Source of the DNA: Bacteroidaceae bacterium
GTDB taxonomy: Bacteria; Bacteroidota; Bacteroidia; Bacteroidales; Bacteroidaceae
Assembly (NCBI GenBank): GCA_017541265.1
Contig: JAFXZK010000119.1
Span: 1-44,145, forward strand
Length of the DNA: 44,145 nt
Reading direction: 5' to 3'
The notes beneath the pieces are model-generated. The model searched no databases, was not told the DNA's origin, and worked only from the letters and a program-made list of their open reading frames with translations. Positions 25,901-33,359 of this stretch are shown one piece after another. Made by a program: the position numbers and the translations under genes. How positions within the stretch are numbered: the first letter of the stretch is position 1; each line of letters starts with the position of its first letter.

Positions 25901-26618
25901 GGCTCTTGTCGTCGTTGTACTTGATGCGGAAGGCTTTGTTCTCGTGCGTGGCAGAATAGTTGCCGCGCACACGGAACAGGACGGGGTACTCCTGAACGCG
26001 CGTCCCGTTGTCATAGATAAGCACCGACTGCGACTCGAAGTCCTCGCCACGGTTCACGGGCAGAATGTTGTCCACAACATGAATGCTGAGCGTCGGCAGA
26101 TTGGTAATCTGATAGAACTGGCTGTCGTCGCCCTCGCCTGCATGACCGTAGAACTTCAACTCGGCAACATTACAATAAGAACCTGTGCCGCCTACATAGC
26201 GGACGTAGCGGAAGCCACGGCTCACATTGATGTCGGCCCTTGTCTCTGTCCCGCTGGCTGGCTTGGAGCTGATGAGGAAAAGCGGCACGGCATCCATGAA
26301 GTCGGGACTATTGGCACCCTCGAAGAGGCTGAGCAGCATACGGTCTGCCCCAAGGCCGCCAGAAGCAGGCGTGTAGCCGACGCGGGTAATGACATGTGGC
26401 TCACCCAAGTCCAGCCCCACCCATCCAAACGCGCTTGAACTGGTGCTGTAGTAGGTCGATGTGTTATCGTCGAAAGCCAAGACCGCCTTCGACTCGGTGC
26501 CGGAATATATCAGCGTGCCTTCAAGAAGATGGTCAACAGTTTGGTCATAGGCATGAAGCATGACCGGAGCAAGCGATGCAAAGAGCAGGAAGAGAAGCCT
26601 GCGGGACAGATATTTCAT
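22932..26618 (-). CDS. CotH-kinase surface protein with GLUG, discoidin-like and dockerin repeats
   Basis: The start is placed at ATG 26618, where MKYLSRRLLFLLFASLAPVM begins a signal peptide ending near MLHA|YD; the longer frame to 26846 only overlaps the araC gene. The product is 1228 residues. Order: F5/8C-like domain (about 20-165); CotH-kinase domain (about 185-575; FRVRGNYSATHENKAFRIKY, INSYRDKTLMRNPVAW, GPIWDADLALEN); GLUG-like repeats (about 610-800; GKGHTIAGLHISGG); two discoidin-like modules (motif RN...W.L.GS near 963 and 1120); dockerin loops DVNGDGEVDAADYEAL and DLNSDGKVNAQDLVLL at the C-terminus. CotH homologues phosphorylate proteins; here it is probably extracytoplasmic. It lies 23 bp after araC on the same strand, so co-transcription is likely. 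Confidence 0.9.
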   Translation of the reverse strand: MKYLSRRLLFLLFASLAPVMLHAYDQTVDHLLEGTLIYSGTESKAVLAFDDNTSTYYSTSSSAFGWVGLDLGEPHVITRVGYTPASGGLGADRMLLSLFEGANSPDFMDAVPLFLISSKPASGTETRADINVSRGFRYVRYVGGTGSYCNVAELKFYGHAGEGDDSQFYQITNLPTLSIHVVDNILPVNRGEDFESQSVLIYDNGTRVQEYPVLFRVRGNYSATHENKAFRIKYNDDKSHHMMRGSANESPTKCKKWVLINSYRDKTLMRNPVAWAMSKRGEKEWTPWSQVVDLVVNGDYRGTYTLADAVSVDRNRIDITEMTEYDVDEENITGGYLVEADNNYSRETYHFMSSYGNTMSVHEPDEDVMQPEQFQYIRNTWNSMENILFGANYTDKERGMRSVLDLESFFRWFLISEFNGNTDMICQVFLFKERGDNHFYTGPIWDADLALENDETTYPANERMDWTYKVRQTGNYGSLVSRVLSDVSAFSYLQEMWAKLRRKGNFEPEDVAADVDSLRNEIRASANLNFIRWPYLTQYISLNPAVPGSWEAEVDRVRDFVRDRVAWMDEMLSYGKLRQENGVYQIGSALDLCTFSQMVNEGGETNARAALTADIDMTEYSDEFQPIGNKTSSAFAGSFDGKGHTIAGLHISGGDAVGLFGYPGTCTLSNIVFDETCSVEGKNYVGMLAGYARNGTVTISGIENHGTVTASEGCAGALVGAGRLLATFKVTHCCNTGSITARENAAGLIGSSAGKLTVENSYNIGTVTGATEGKEFAFADKSTVINNCWDYTSTQTNNMTPTQVDKGYLCYQLNHNADGDEWRQNLDNGKPHDAWPVLSKASGKVYEKNGRYTNFNSEATRFRYYNLVITKVQGGNTGSLQFSEFDILDESLEEVSDLYVYGGYEESYYREGWGNAADGSVYTKYCGPFSGNSYFLFDAGSEVDAYGYRIYTANDTDDSPDRNPSSWKLYGSNVQLDDPDDTGWTLIDERDDDWTMEATNYTPYDFYIPHAPDPVDGHRYYQLAVEAIVSGPTIQFCEFDLLDKDGNEVTPLTTYAWTGTYIKDHDPDDLFDDDISTKYCAAFDADNTLYIYIDAGKTVELSGYRITTAADTQTFPGRNPLTWSLLGSKVKSEVPDDKVWTLLDRRENDTTLGATNYTPYDFFFSYPQPVIPGDVNGDGEVDAADYEALRLYIVGKPVEGFVPAAADLNSDGKVNAQDLVLLTKLMVN

Positions 26619-26620
26619 AG

Positions 26621-26641
26621 TTCTGTGTTCTGTGTTCAATG
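26621..26641. repeat. 7-bp tandem repeat just upstream of the CotH protein start
   Basis: Units TTCTGTG, TTCTGTG and TTCAATG (minus strand GAACACA). They occupy the ribosome-binding region between the araC stop and the CotH start. Confidence 0.75.
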
Positions 26642-27517
26642 TTATTTTTTTCCTTCGCGGTATTGCTGCGGCGACAGACCCGTCTGCTGACGGAAGAAGC
26701 GCCCGAAGTGCGACTGGTTCTTGAAGCCCACCATTGCCGCTATCTGCTTGATGCTCTTGCTGCTGTCGCGCAATAGAATCTGTGCCGAGCGCACAATCTC
26801 CTCGCTGATGAGCTGGTTGGCAGTCCTGCCTGTGAGACGCTTGCAAATGCTGGAGAAGTACTTGGGCGTGATGCTGAAGAGGCTTGCGTACTCGTTGACG
26901 TTGAGATAGGGCTGTGCCGGGTCGTGCAGGTGCTGCATGAACTGGCGCAGAATGTTCTCGCTGGAGCTGTAGGTCTGGTGCATCAAATCCTCGTCCTGGA
27001 ACTTGTGAAGGTCGTGCAGGTCGTAAGCCATCGATGCGAAGAGCAGACGCAGGCTGAGTTCCTTATGCGGCGTTTCGGGACTGGAGAGATGGTTGCGAAG
27101 CAGGTCGAAATAAAGCCGATAGCGCGTCAACGCCACCTCATCGACATGGAGCACTTTGTGCGAGGAGGAGAACATGGAATGTGTCCACTCCATGCGCACC
27201 ATCTGCGAAAGCTGTGCCACATACTCCGGCGAAAGGAAAAGCACCAACGCATTAAAGTCCATGCTCATCATGCTCTTCTCGAAGATGTTGCGCGGCTTGC
27301 AAGTGATGATGTCACCCTCGCGAAGCTGATAGGTCTGCTCGTCGACCGAGAACTGTGCCTGCCCTCGTGTCACTACAGCAAAAAGGAAGCCTTCAATAAG
27401 GACATCCGAGATGTTAAGGTTACGCACCTCGTCGAAATCACAGAAGATGGCAATGTGGTCATTGCTGTGGAAATTCAGTTTGCTGTCGGCTATGGCTTGA
27501 AAATCGAGTTTCTCCAT
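26642..27517 (-). CDS. AraC-family transcriptional regulator
   Basis: A 291-residue regulator. Residues 1-150 form a cupin-like sensing domain (VTRGQAQFSVDEQTYQLREGDIITC is a typical beta-barrel segment), and residues about 195-290 the double helix-turn-helix, with SITPKYFSSICKRLTGRTANQLI and IKQIAAMVGFKNQSHFGRFFRQQTGLSPQQYRE. It is transcribed divergently from the RND efflux operon with a 195-bp shared region, so the pump is the likely target. The CotH surface-protein gene follows on the same strand, so it may also be linked. A -7 box TACCTTTG lies at 27543-27550. The inducer is unknown. Confidence 0.95.
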   Translation of the reverse strand: MEKLDFQAIADSKLNFHSNDHIAIFCDFDEVRNLNISDVLIEGFLFAVVTRGQAQFSVDEQTYQLREGDIITCKPRNIFEKSMMSMDFNALVLFLSPEYVAQLSQMVRMEWTHSMFSSSHKVLHVDEVALTRYRLYFDLLRNHLSSPETPHKELSLRLLFASMAYDLHDLHKFQDEDLMHQTYSSSENILRQFMQHLHDPAQPYLNVNEYASLFSITPKYFSSICKRLTGRTANQLISEEIVRSAQILLRDSSKSIKQIAAMVGFKNQSHFGRFFRQQTGLSPQQYREGKK

Positions 27518-27542
27518 CTATCCTTTTACCATTTATCGCCTG

Positions 27543-27550
27543 CAAAGGTA
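27543..27550 (-). promoter_or_regulatory. -7 box of the araC promoter
   Basis: The minus-strand sequence is TACCTTTG, matching TAnnTTTG, 26 nt upstream of the araC start. No good -33 box is seen at the expected spacing. Confidence 0.55.
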
Positions 27551-27653
27551 CAAAATAACTGTGAACTATGAGCCATTTCACCTCTTTTTGTTCTGTTTTT
27601 CGTCTTATTTTGAGGTTTGTGGAGAAATAGGACAAACTTTGCGCCGCTACATT

Positions 27654-27684
27654 ATTGATATTTGGAAAAAAAGTTGTTACTTTG
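27654..27684 (+). promoter_or_regulatory. Probable promoter of the RND efflux operon
   Basis: A -33-like ATTG (27654-27657) and a -7-like TTACTTTG (27677-27684) are 19 nt apart; each has one mismatch to consensus. The sequence CTTTGCGCC follows, and a second copy of it lies about 43 bp upstream (27638), in the araC-pump spacer. Confidence 0.5.
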
Positions 27685-27712
27685 CGCCCGCAATTTTAAG
27701 TAAAGAAGGAAA

Positions 27713-28756
27713 ATGAAGAAGAAAGTATTAGCTATCGCCATGCTGGCAACAGCCATTCTTTTCACTGCTTGCAGGAAAAGCGGAGAGAGCTACAAGGTGG
27801 AGGCGCTGAATGTCACCACCGAGACTGTCAGCGCAGGCAATGCCTGTGCCAGCAAGCATTATGTAGGCAAGGTGGAGGAAGAAAGCAGTACGCCTGTCAG
27901 CTTCACAGGCATGGGCACGGTCACCAGAGTGTGCGTCGAAGAAGGGCAATATGTGGCAAAGGGACAGCTCATCGCAGAGATGGACCCTACACAATGTGAG
28001 AACTCCCTTCAGGCAGCCAAGGCAACCCTGGACCAGGCACTGGATGCCCAAGAGCGTATGCAGGTGCTCCACGACTCACAGTCCATCTCCGACATCGACT
28101 GGGTGAATGTGCAGACGAAGGTACGCCAAGCGCAAGCCACCCTTGACATGGCAAGCAAAGCCCTGAAGGACTGCCGCCTGACAGCGCCATGCAGCGGCAT
28201 CATTGGCATGAAGGCAATGGAGAACGGCATGACAGCCCTGCCGTCGCAACCAGTCTGCACCATTCTGGACATCACGAAGGTCAAGGTCAAGGTGTCCGTC
28301 CCCGAAAAGGAGATTGCCCTCTTCAACCCCCAGCAGAGCAAAGGCAAGGGTGTGACCATCACTGCCGAAGCGCTCGGCGGCAAGACGTTCCGCAGCACAC
28401 AGTTCGTGCGCAGCGTTCAAGGCGATGCCCTGACACACACCTACGATGTCCGCTTCACCCTGCTCAACCCGGGTGGCGAACTGCTTCCGGGCATGGTGGT
28501 AAACGTCTCGACAGAGGATGACGAAGCCGCTGACGGACAAAGGACGCTGACGGTGCCCGTGCGCTGTGTGCAGCAAGGAGCCGAATGTCGACAGTTCGTC
28601 TGGCTTGCCAAGGACGGCAAGGCTTGCCGCCAAACGGTAGAGGTGGGTCAGACACAAGGCGACCGCATCAGCATCATTTCGGGCTTGGCTGAAGGTGACA
28701 AAGTAATTGTTGAAGGCTACCAGAAGGTCAGCGAAGGCTCGGAAATCAGGGATTAG
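27713..28756 (+). CDS. RND efflux periplasmic adaptor lipoprotein (MFP/HlyD family)
   Basis: A 347-residue membrane fusion protein. The lipoprotein signal MKKKVLAIAMLATAILFTAC has lipobox LFTAC with Cys20. The barrel-sandwich (lipoyl-like) halves are seen in VSFTGMGTVTRVCVEEGQYV and DCRLTAPCSGIIGMKAMENG, flanking a short alpha-hairpin (ENSLQAAKATLDQALDAQE), followed by a beta-barrel and membrane-proximal domain ending KVIVEGYQKVSEGSEI. It bridges the inner-membrane RND pump and the outer-membrane TolC channel encoded next. It is first in the operon, divergent from araC. Confidence 0.95.
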   Translation: MKKKVLAIAMLATAILFTACRKSGESYKVEALNVTTETVSAGNACASKHYVGKVEEESSTPVSFTGMGTVTRVCVEEGQYVAKGQLIAEMDPTQCENSLQAAKATLDQALDAQERMQVLHDSQSISDIDWVNVQTKVRQAQATLDMASKALKDCRLTAPCSGIIGMKAMENGMTALPSQPVCTILDITKVKVKVSVPEKEIALFNPQQSKGKGVTITAEALGGKTFRSTQFVRSVQGDALTHTYDVRFTLLNPGGELLPGMVVNVSTEDDEAADGQRTLTVPVRCVQQGAECRQFVWLAKDGKACRQTVEVGQTQGDRISIISGLAEGDKVIVEGYQKVSEGSEIRD

Positions 28757-28809
28757 AAATTTTGGCATATGAGCTATGAAGCTTTAGCTCGATGAAATCA
28801 ACTCTGGAT

Positions 28810-28830
28810 TATGAACTATGGACTATGAAC
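28810..28830. repeat. 7-bp tandem repeat (x3) over the RND pump start codon
   Basis: Units TATGAAC, TATGGAC and TATGAAC. Each contains an ATG, so ATGs occur at 28811, 28818 and 28825 in three different frames. Only 28818 opens the long frame; the other two stop after a few codons. Confidence 0.9.
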
Positions 28831-31800
28831 TGAATAAACATTGGTCTGCCGGGCCACTCAAGAACTGGGGCATCACGGCACTCATCACCATCATATTCCT
28901 TGCCTTCGGATTCTATGGATTGGAGCAGATGCCGAAGGACGAGTTCCCACCGTTCACCATGCGAATGGGCGTTATCGTGGCAGTTATGCCCGGAGCGACA
29001 AGCGAAGAGATAGAGGCACAAGTGGCACGTCCGCTGGAGCGCTACATCTTCACCTTCAAGGAGGTGGACCGTGCAAAGACGACCACACAGAGCATGAACG
29101 GCCTGTGCTTCATGAAAGTCTTCTTCGACCCGAAGCTCACCAACCTTGCACCTGTATGGAACAAGGTGAAGCATGGCGTCAATGCCTACAAGAGCCAGCT
29201 GCCAAGCGGTGTCGCGACAGTCATCGTCAAGGATGACTTCGGCGATGCCTCCGCCCTGCTCATCACGTTGGAGAGCAACCAGCGCTCCTATCGCGAGCTG
29301 CAGGAGTACAGCGACGAACTGGCAGACCGCCTGCGCCGCATCAAGAGCGTCAGCAACGTGCGCCAGTACGGTGAGACGAAGGAACAGCTGAGCATCTATG
29401 TGAACCGCGAACGCCTTGCAGCCTACGGCATCGGACAGGCAGCCCTCATAAATGCCCTCTCGAACGAAGGGCTTACGACCTTGAGCGGCAGCGTCAGCAC
29501 CGCATCGACCAACATTCCACTGCACCTCAGTACAACGCGCAACTCGGAGCAGGAGGTGATGGACTACATCATCTATTCCGATGCCAATGGCCAGGTGGTG
29601 CGGGTGCGTGACATTGCTGAGGTGCGGCGCGAGTACGACACCAGCGACAGCTACATCGAAAGCAACGGCAAGCGCTGCGTGCTGCTCTCGCTCGAAATGA
29701 CCGGGGGCTACAACATCGTACACTACGGCGAGGAGGTCAATCAGGTGATAAACGACTTCCGCAAGGAATACCTGCCCGCAGACATCGACGTGCTGCGCAT
29801 CACCGACCAGCCGAAAATCGTGGAGGATAGCGTGACAGATTTCCTCGTCAACCTCCTCGAGTCGATGGCGGTCATTATTCTGGTGATGATGATACTCTTC
29901 CCCTTGCGCAGTGCCATCGTAGCAGGCATCACCATTCCGCTTTCCACGTTCATCAGCGTGGGCATCATGTATATCTTGAGCATACCGCTGAACATCATCA
30001 CGCTGGCTTCGCTCATCGTGGTGCTTGGCATGATTGTGGACAACAGCATCGTGGTCATCGACGGTTACCTGGAGTACCTCAATGCCGGCATGAAGCGCAG
30101 TGATGCCGCCATCATGTCGGTCAAGCAGTACTTCATGCCCATGCTGCTTGCCACCGTCTGCATCTGCGCCATCTTCTACCCCATCCTCTTTACGGTGACA
30201 GGCGAGGCGGGCGATGTCATCGGCTACTTCCCTGCCACCATCACCATCTGTCTGATGGTTAGTCTGATTGTTGCCGCCTGCATCATTCCCGCCCTGAACG
30301 TACGCATCATCAAGAAAGCGCAAGAGAAGAAGCCCGACAAGCCCAGCATCACCGACCGCGTACAAGGCATCTACGACCAGGCACTGAAGTGGACGTTCCG
30401 CCATCCTTGGCTGACAATAAACGGCAGTGTGATACTGGTCGTACTCACCTCCCTCATCTTCCCGACGCTCAAGGTCCGGCAGTTCCCCTTCGCCGACCGC
30501 AACCAGTTTGCCTGCGAAATCTTTCTGCCACAGGATGCAGGCTTGGACGAGACACGCGCCATCACGGAAGCTCTGTGCGACTCGCTTTCCAAAGACAAGC
30601 GCGTCACAAGCGTCACAACATTCATGGGCTGCGCCTCACCGCGATTCCTGGTCTGCTATGAGCCGCAAATGGGTGGCAAGAACTTCGCACAGCTCATCGT
30701 CAATACGACAAGCATACAGACGACCTTCGACGTCCTCAACGAATATGCTCCACGGCTGAGCAACTTCTGGCCCGGCGCATACGTCCGCTTCAAGCAGATG
30801 GACTACCTGCCCGTGCCGACCTACGAGTACCGCTTCTATGGCAATGACATGGACAGCATCCAGCTTGCTGCTGAGCGTCTGATGGAACGTATGCGCCAGA
30901 TGCCAGAGCTGGAATGGGTGCATACCGACTACGACCAGCCATCGCCTATCGTGGACATCACACTCGACCCCATCGTCGCCTCACAGCTCGGCATCACACG
31001 CACCACGGCAGAGCTGCAGCTCGCCATGCAGACGGGCAAGACACAGGTGGCAACCATCTGGGAGGGTAACTACGAAGTGCCCGTTGTGCTGCGCGACAGA
31101 CAGGCGGAACAGATGCAAGTCAGCGATGTGGAGAACCTCTACCTCACGCCATTGACACAGCCCGCCGGCAGTGTGCCGCTCCGCCAAGTGGCAGATGTCC
31201 GCACGCGATGGACGCCCACCAGCATCATACACCGTAACGGCGAACGCTGCATCACGGTGACTGCCGAGAACAAACGCGGCGTGCTGGCTGCCACGGTACA
31301 GAACCGCATCAAGGACATTCTTAACAACGACTTCCAGCTGCCCTACGGCGTACGTTCTGAGATTGGCGGTGAGCCGGAGAAGAACCTCGAAACAGTGCCC
31401 GAAGTGAACTTAGGCATTGGCATTGCACTGGTCATCATATTCTTCTTCCTGCTTTTCAACTTCCGCCGCTTCGGGCTGACCGGCCTCTGCATGGCTGCCA
31501 TTCTGCTCTCTTTGCCAGGTGCCATGATAGGCTTGGGCATTGCCGACATCACGCTTGGCCTGACCAGTCTCTTCGGCTTCATCACGCTCATGGGCATCAT
31601 CATGCGCAACGAGATACTTATCTTCGAACATGCCGACCAGAAGATTGCCGAGGGCATGTCTGTGCACGACGCAGCCTTTGACGCCGGACGCCGACGCATG
31701 GTGCCTATCTTCCTGACAACCGCCACAACAGCTGTCGGTGTGATTCCCATGATACTTGGCAAGTCGTCGTTCTGGATGCCAGTCGGCATCACCATATTCG

Positions 31801-31889
31801 CCGGAGGCATCGGCACGCTCATCCTCGTCGTGACGGTGCTGCCCGTCGTCTATTGGAAGCTGAGCAATAAAAAACCACAAGACCTATAA
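28818..31889 (+). CDS. RND-family efflux transporter (AcrB-type inner-membrane pump)
   Basis: A 1023-residue RND permease of normal length. The N-terminal helix (ITALITIIFLAFGFYGL) precedes a periplasmic porter domain with VMPGATSEEIEAQVARPLE; a first membrane block (SMAVIILVMMILFPLRSAIV) contains the TM4 motif GMIVDNSIVVIDG, in which Asp408 is present and the neighbouring position is Asn, as in many Bacteroidetes HAE-type pumps. A second repeat contains GITRTTAELQLAMQTGK and GITLMGI-like FGFITLMGIIMRNEIL. It exports amphiphilic compounds by proton motive force. It lies between its adaptor and TolC genes; the ATG is inside a 7-bp repeat. Confidence 0.96.
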   Translation: MDYELNKHWSAGPLKNWGITALITIIFLAFGFYGLEQMPKDEFPPFTMRMGVIVAVMPGATSEEIEAQVARPLERYIFTFKEVDRAKTTTQSMNGLCFMKVFFDPKLTNLAPVWNKVKHGVNAYKSQLPSGVATVIVKDDFGDASALLITLESNQRSYRELQEYSDELADRLRRIKSVSNVRQYGETKEQLSIYVNRERLAAYGIGQAALINALSNEGLTTLSGSVSTASTNIPLHLSTTRNSEQEVMDYIIYSDANGQVVRVRDIAEVRREYDTSDSYIESNGKRCVLLSLEMTGGYNIVHYGEEVNQVINDFRKEYLPADIDVLRITDQPKIVEDSVTDFLVNLLESMAVIILVMMILFPLRSAIVAGITIPLSTFISVGIMYILSIPLNIITLASLIVVLGMIVDNSIVVIDGYLEYLNAGMKRSDAAIMSVKQYFMPMLLATVCICAIFYPILFTVTGEAGDVIGYFPATITICLMVSLIVAACIIPALNVRIIKKAQEKKPDKPSITDRVQGIYDQALKWTFRHPWLTINGSVILVVLTSLIFPTLKVRQFPFADRNQFACEIFLPQDAGLDETRAITEALCDSLSKDKRVTSVTTFMGCASPRFLVCYEPQMGGKNFAQLIVNTTSIQTTFDVLNEYAPRLSNFWPGAYVRFKQMDYLPVPTYEYRFYGNDMDSIQLAAERLMERMRQMPELEWVHTDYDQPSPIVDITLDPIVASQLGITRTTAELQLAMQTGKTQVATIWEGNYEVPVVLRDRQAEQMQVSDVENLYLTPLTQPAGSVPLRQVADVRTRWTPTSIIHRNGERCITVTAENKRGVLAATVQNRIKDILNNDFQLPYGVRSEIGGEPEKNLETVPEVNLGIGIALVIIFFFLLFNFRRFGLTGLCMAAILLSLPGAMIGLGIADITLGLTSLFGFITLMGIIMRNEILIFEHADQKIAEGMSVHDAAFDAGRRRMVPIFLTTATTAVGVIPMILGKSSFWMPVGITIFAGGIGTLILVVTVLPVVYWKLSNKKPQDL

Positions 31890-31916
31890 GACCCATAAGA
31901 CCCATGAAACCCATAA
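31881..31916. repeat. 9-bp tandem repeat (x4) spanning RND stop and TolC start
   Basis: Units GACCTATAA, GACCCATAA, GACCCATGA and AACCCATAA. The TAA stop of the pump gene is in the first unit and the ATG of the TolC gene in the third, so this junction is made wholly of repeat. Confidence 0.92.
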
Positions 31917-33256
31917 TCCTTTCCCTCGCCTTCCTTTTCTGCCTGGCTGCTTCTGCACAAAAGCTGACATTGGAGCAGTGCCTTGACCGCGCTAGGCAGA
32001 ACAACCACGAACTGCGCAATGCCGCGCTTGAGATTGAGGCTGCCACAGAGCAGCAGCGCGAAGCCTTCACCAACTACTTCCCGCGCATCAGCGCCAATGT
32101 CATGGCATTCCGTTTCTTCGACGAACTGATCAAGGCAGGCGGCACCATTCCGCAGGAGATTGCTCTGCTAAGCCCGCAGCTCGCGCCCTTCGCCGGCATG
32201 CCTGTCAGCATTGCAGGACTTAACTCCGGCTATTCTCTTTCGGCCACACTCATCCAACCCCTCTACTTTGGCGGGCAGATTGTCTATGGCAATAAGCTCA
32301 GCCGGGTGCAGCAGGATGTGATGACGCTCAAGGCGCAGCTGACGGAGAAAGAGGTGATGCAGAAGGTGACGGAATGCTACTGGCACCTGGCCTGCACATA
32401 CTACAACCTGAACACCATCGAGGCTTCCGAGAAGCAATTGGACGCCATGATGGCACAGGTGGAGCTGTTCCTGAAGGCGGGCGTCACCACACGCAACTCC
32501 GTACTGAAGGTGCGTCTGCGCCAGCAAGAGCTATCCAAGCAACGGCTCACGGTCGAGAATACTGGCCATGTGCTGCGCCTGTTGCTTGCACAGCAGATAG
32601 GCATCGCACCGGCAGAAGCGGACAAGAACTTCGACATCATCCTTGAGGACAAGGCGGTAGAGCAGCCTATCGAAGCAACAGAAGGAGCGTTGAACCTCTC
32701 ACCCGACCACCGGGAAGAGCTGCAGCTGATGGGCAAAGCTGTGGAGGCGCAGGCGCTGCAGGTGAAGATGCAGCGCGGCAAGTATCTGCCTCATCTGGGA
32801 GTCGGCGTGGGTGGTTATCATGCCGGCCTCGGCGGTTTTCCCAGCCTGCTCAAAAACTTCATGCCTTCCTGCATGAACAACGGTCTCGTCTTCGGCACCC
32901 TCTCTGTTCCGATTAGCGACTGGTGGGGCGGCAGTCATGCCATACGCAGGCAGAAAATCAAGCTCCAGCAGGCAAAGGCTGACCGCGACAATGCCCGCCA
33001 GATGCTGCAGATTGACATCGAGCGGGCTTGGACGACCTTGCAGGAGACCTACCGGCAGACACAGATTGCACAGACCAGTTGCGAAGAGGCCGCCGAGAAC
33101 CTGCGCATGAGCACAGAGCAATACCGCATGAGCACCTGCACGCTGACCGACCTCCTCGATGCCGAAACACTCAACCACCGGGCACAGAACGACCTTGCCA
33201 AAGCCAAGGCAAACTATCAGATTGCCCTTGCCGACTACCGCCGCAAGGCATTCTGA
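31904..33256 (+). CDS. TolC-family outer membrane efflux protein
   Basis: A 450-residue outer membrane factor with a signal peptide (MKPIILSLAFLFCLAASAQ). Paired long helical segments carry the expected family features: LTLEQCLDRARQNNHELRNA near the start and, at the end of the second repeat, NLRMSTEQYRMSTCTLTDLLDAETLNHRAQNDL with alternating Leu/Ala heptads and a conserved Asn-Tyr-Ala tail (ANYQIALADYRRKA). It forms the exit duct of the pump encoded upstream. The start codon is 15 bp after the pump stop, inside a 9-bp repeat array. It closes the operon. Confidence 0.95.
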   Translation: MKPIILSLAFLFCLAASAQKLTLEQCLDRARQNNHELRNAALEIEAATEQQREAFTNYFPRISANVMAFRFFDELIKAGGTIPQEIALLSPQLAPFAGMPVSIAGLNSGYSLSATLIQPLYFGGQIVYGNKLSRVQQDVMTLKAQLTEKEVMQKVTECYWHLACTYYNLNTIEASEKQLDAMMAQVELFLKAGVTTRNSVLKVRLRQQELSKQRLTVENTGHVLRLLLAQQIGIAPAEADKNFDIILEDKAVEQPIEATEGALNLSPDHREELQLMGKAVEAQALQVKMQRGKYLPHLGVGVGGYHAGLGGFPSLLKNFMPSCMNNGLVFGTLSVPISDWWGGSHAIRRQKIKLQQAKADRDNARQMLQIDIERAWTTLQETYRQTQIAQTSCEEAAENLRMSTEQYRMSTCTLTDLLDAETLNHRAQNDLAKAKANYQIALADYRRKAF

Positions 33257-33325
33257 GGGGACACTTGCCATAGGTAGTTATTTGCATTTTTTGCCTTAAC
33301 ATTAGGAGGGGATTGTTTTTTTTTG

Positions 33326-33333
33326 TAACTTTG
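33326..33333 (+). promoter_or_regulatory. -7 box of the glutaminase-family gene promoter
   Basis: TAACTTTG matches TAnnTTTG, after a T-rich run and followed by CAAG, 26 nt upstream of the start codon. No clear -33 box. Confidence 0.5.
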
Positions 33334-33359
33334 CAAGATGAAATCTATATTTTAGCTTT

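Noticed and set aside
28809-30404. 531-residue minus-strand ORF, His/Asp-rich, opposite the RND pump
   Set aside because: A long antisense open frame caused by codon bias of the pump gene; no start-site context and no family resemblance.
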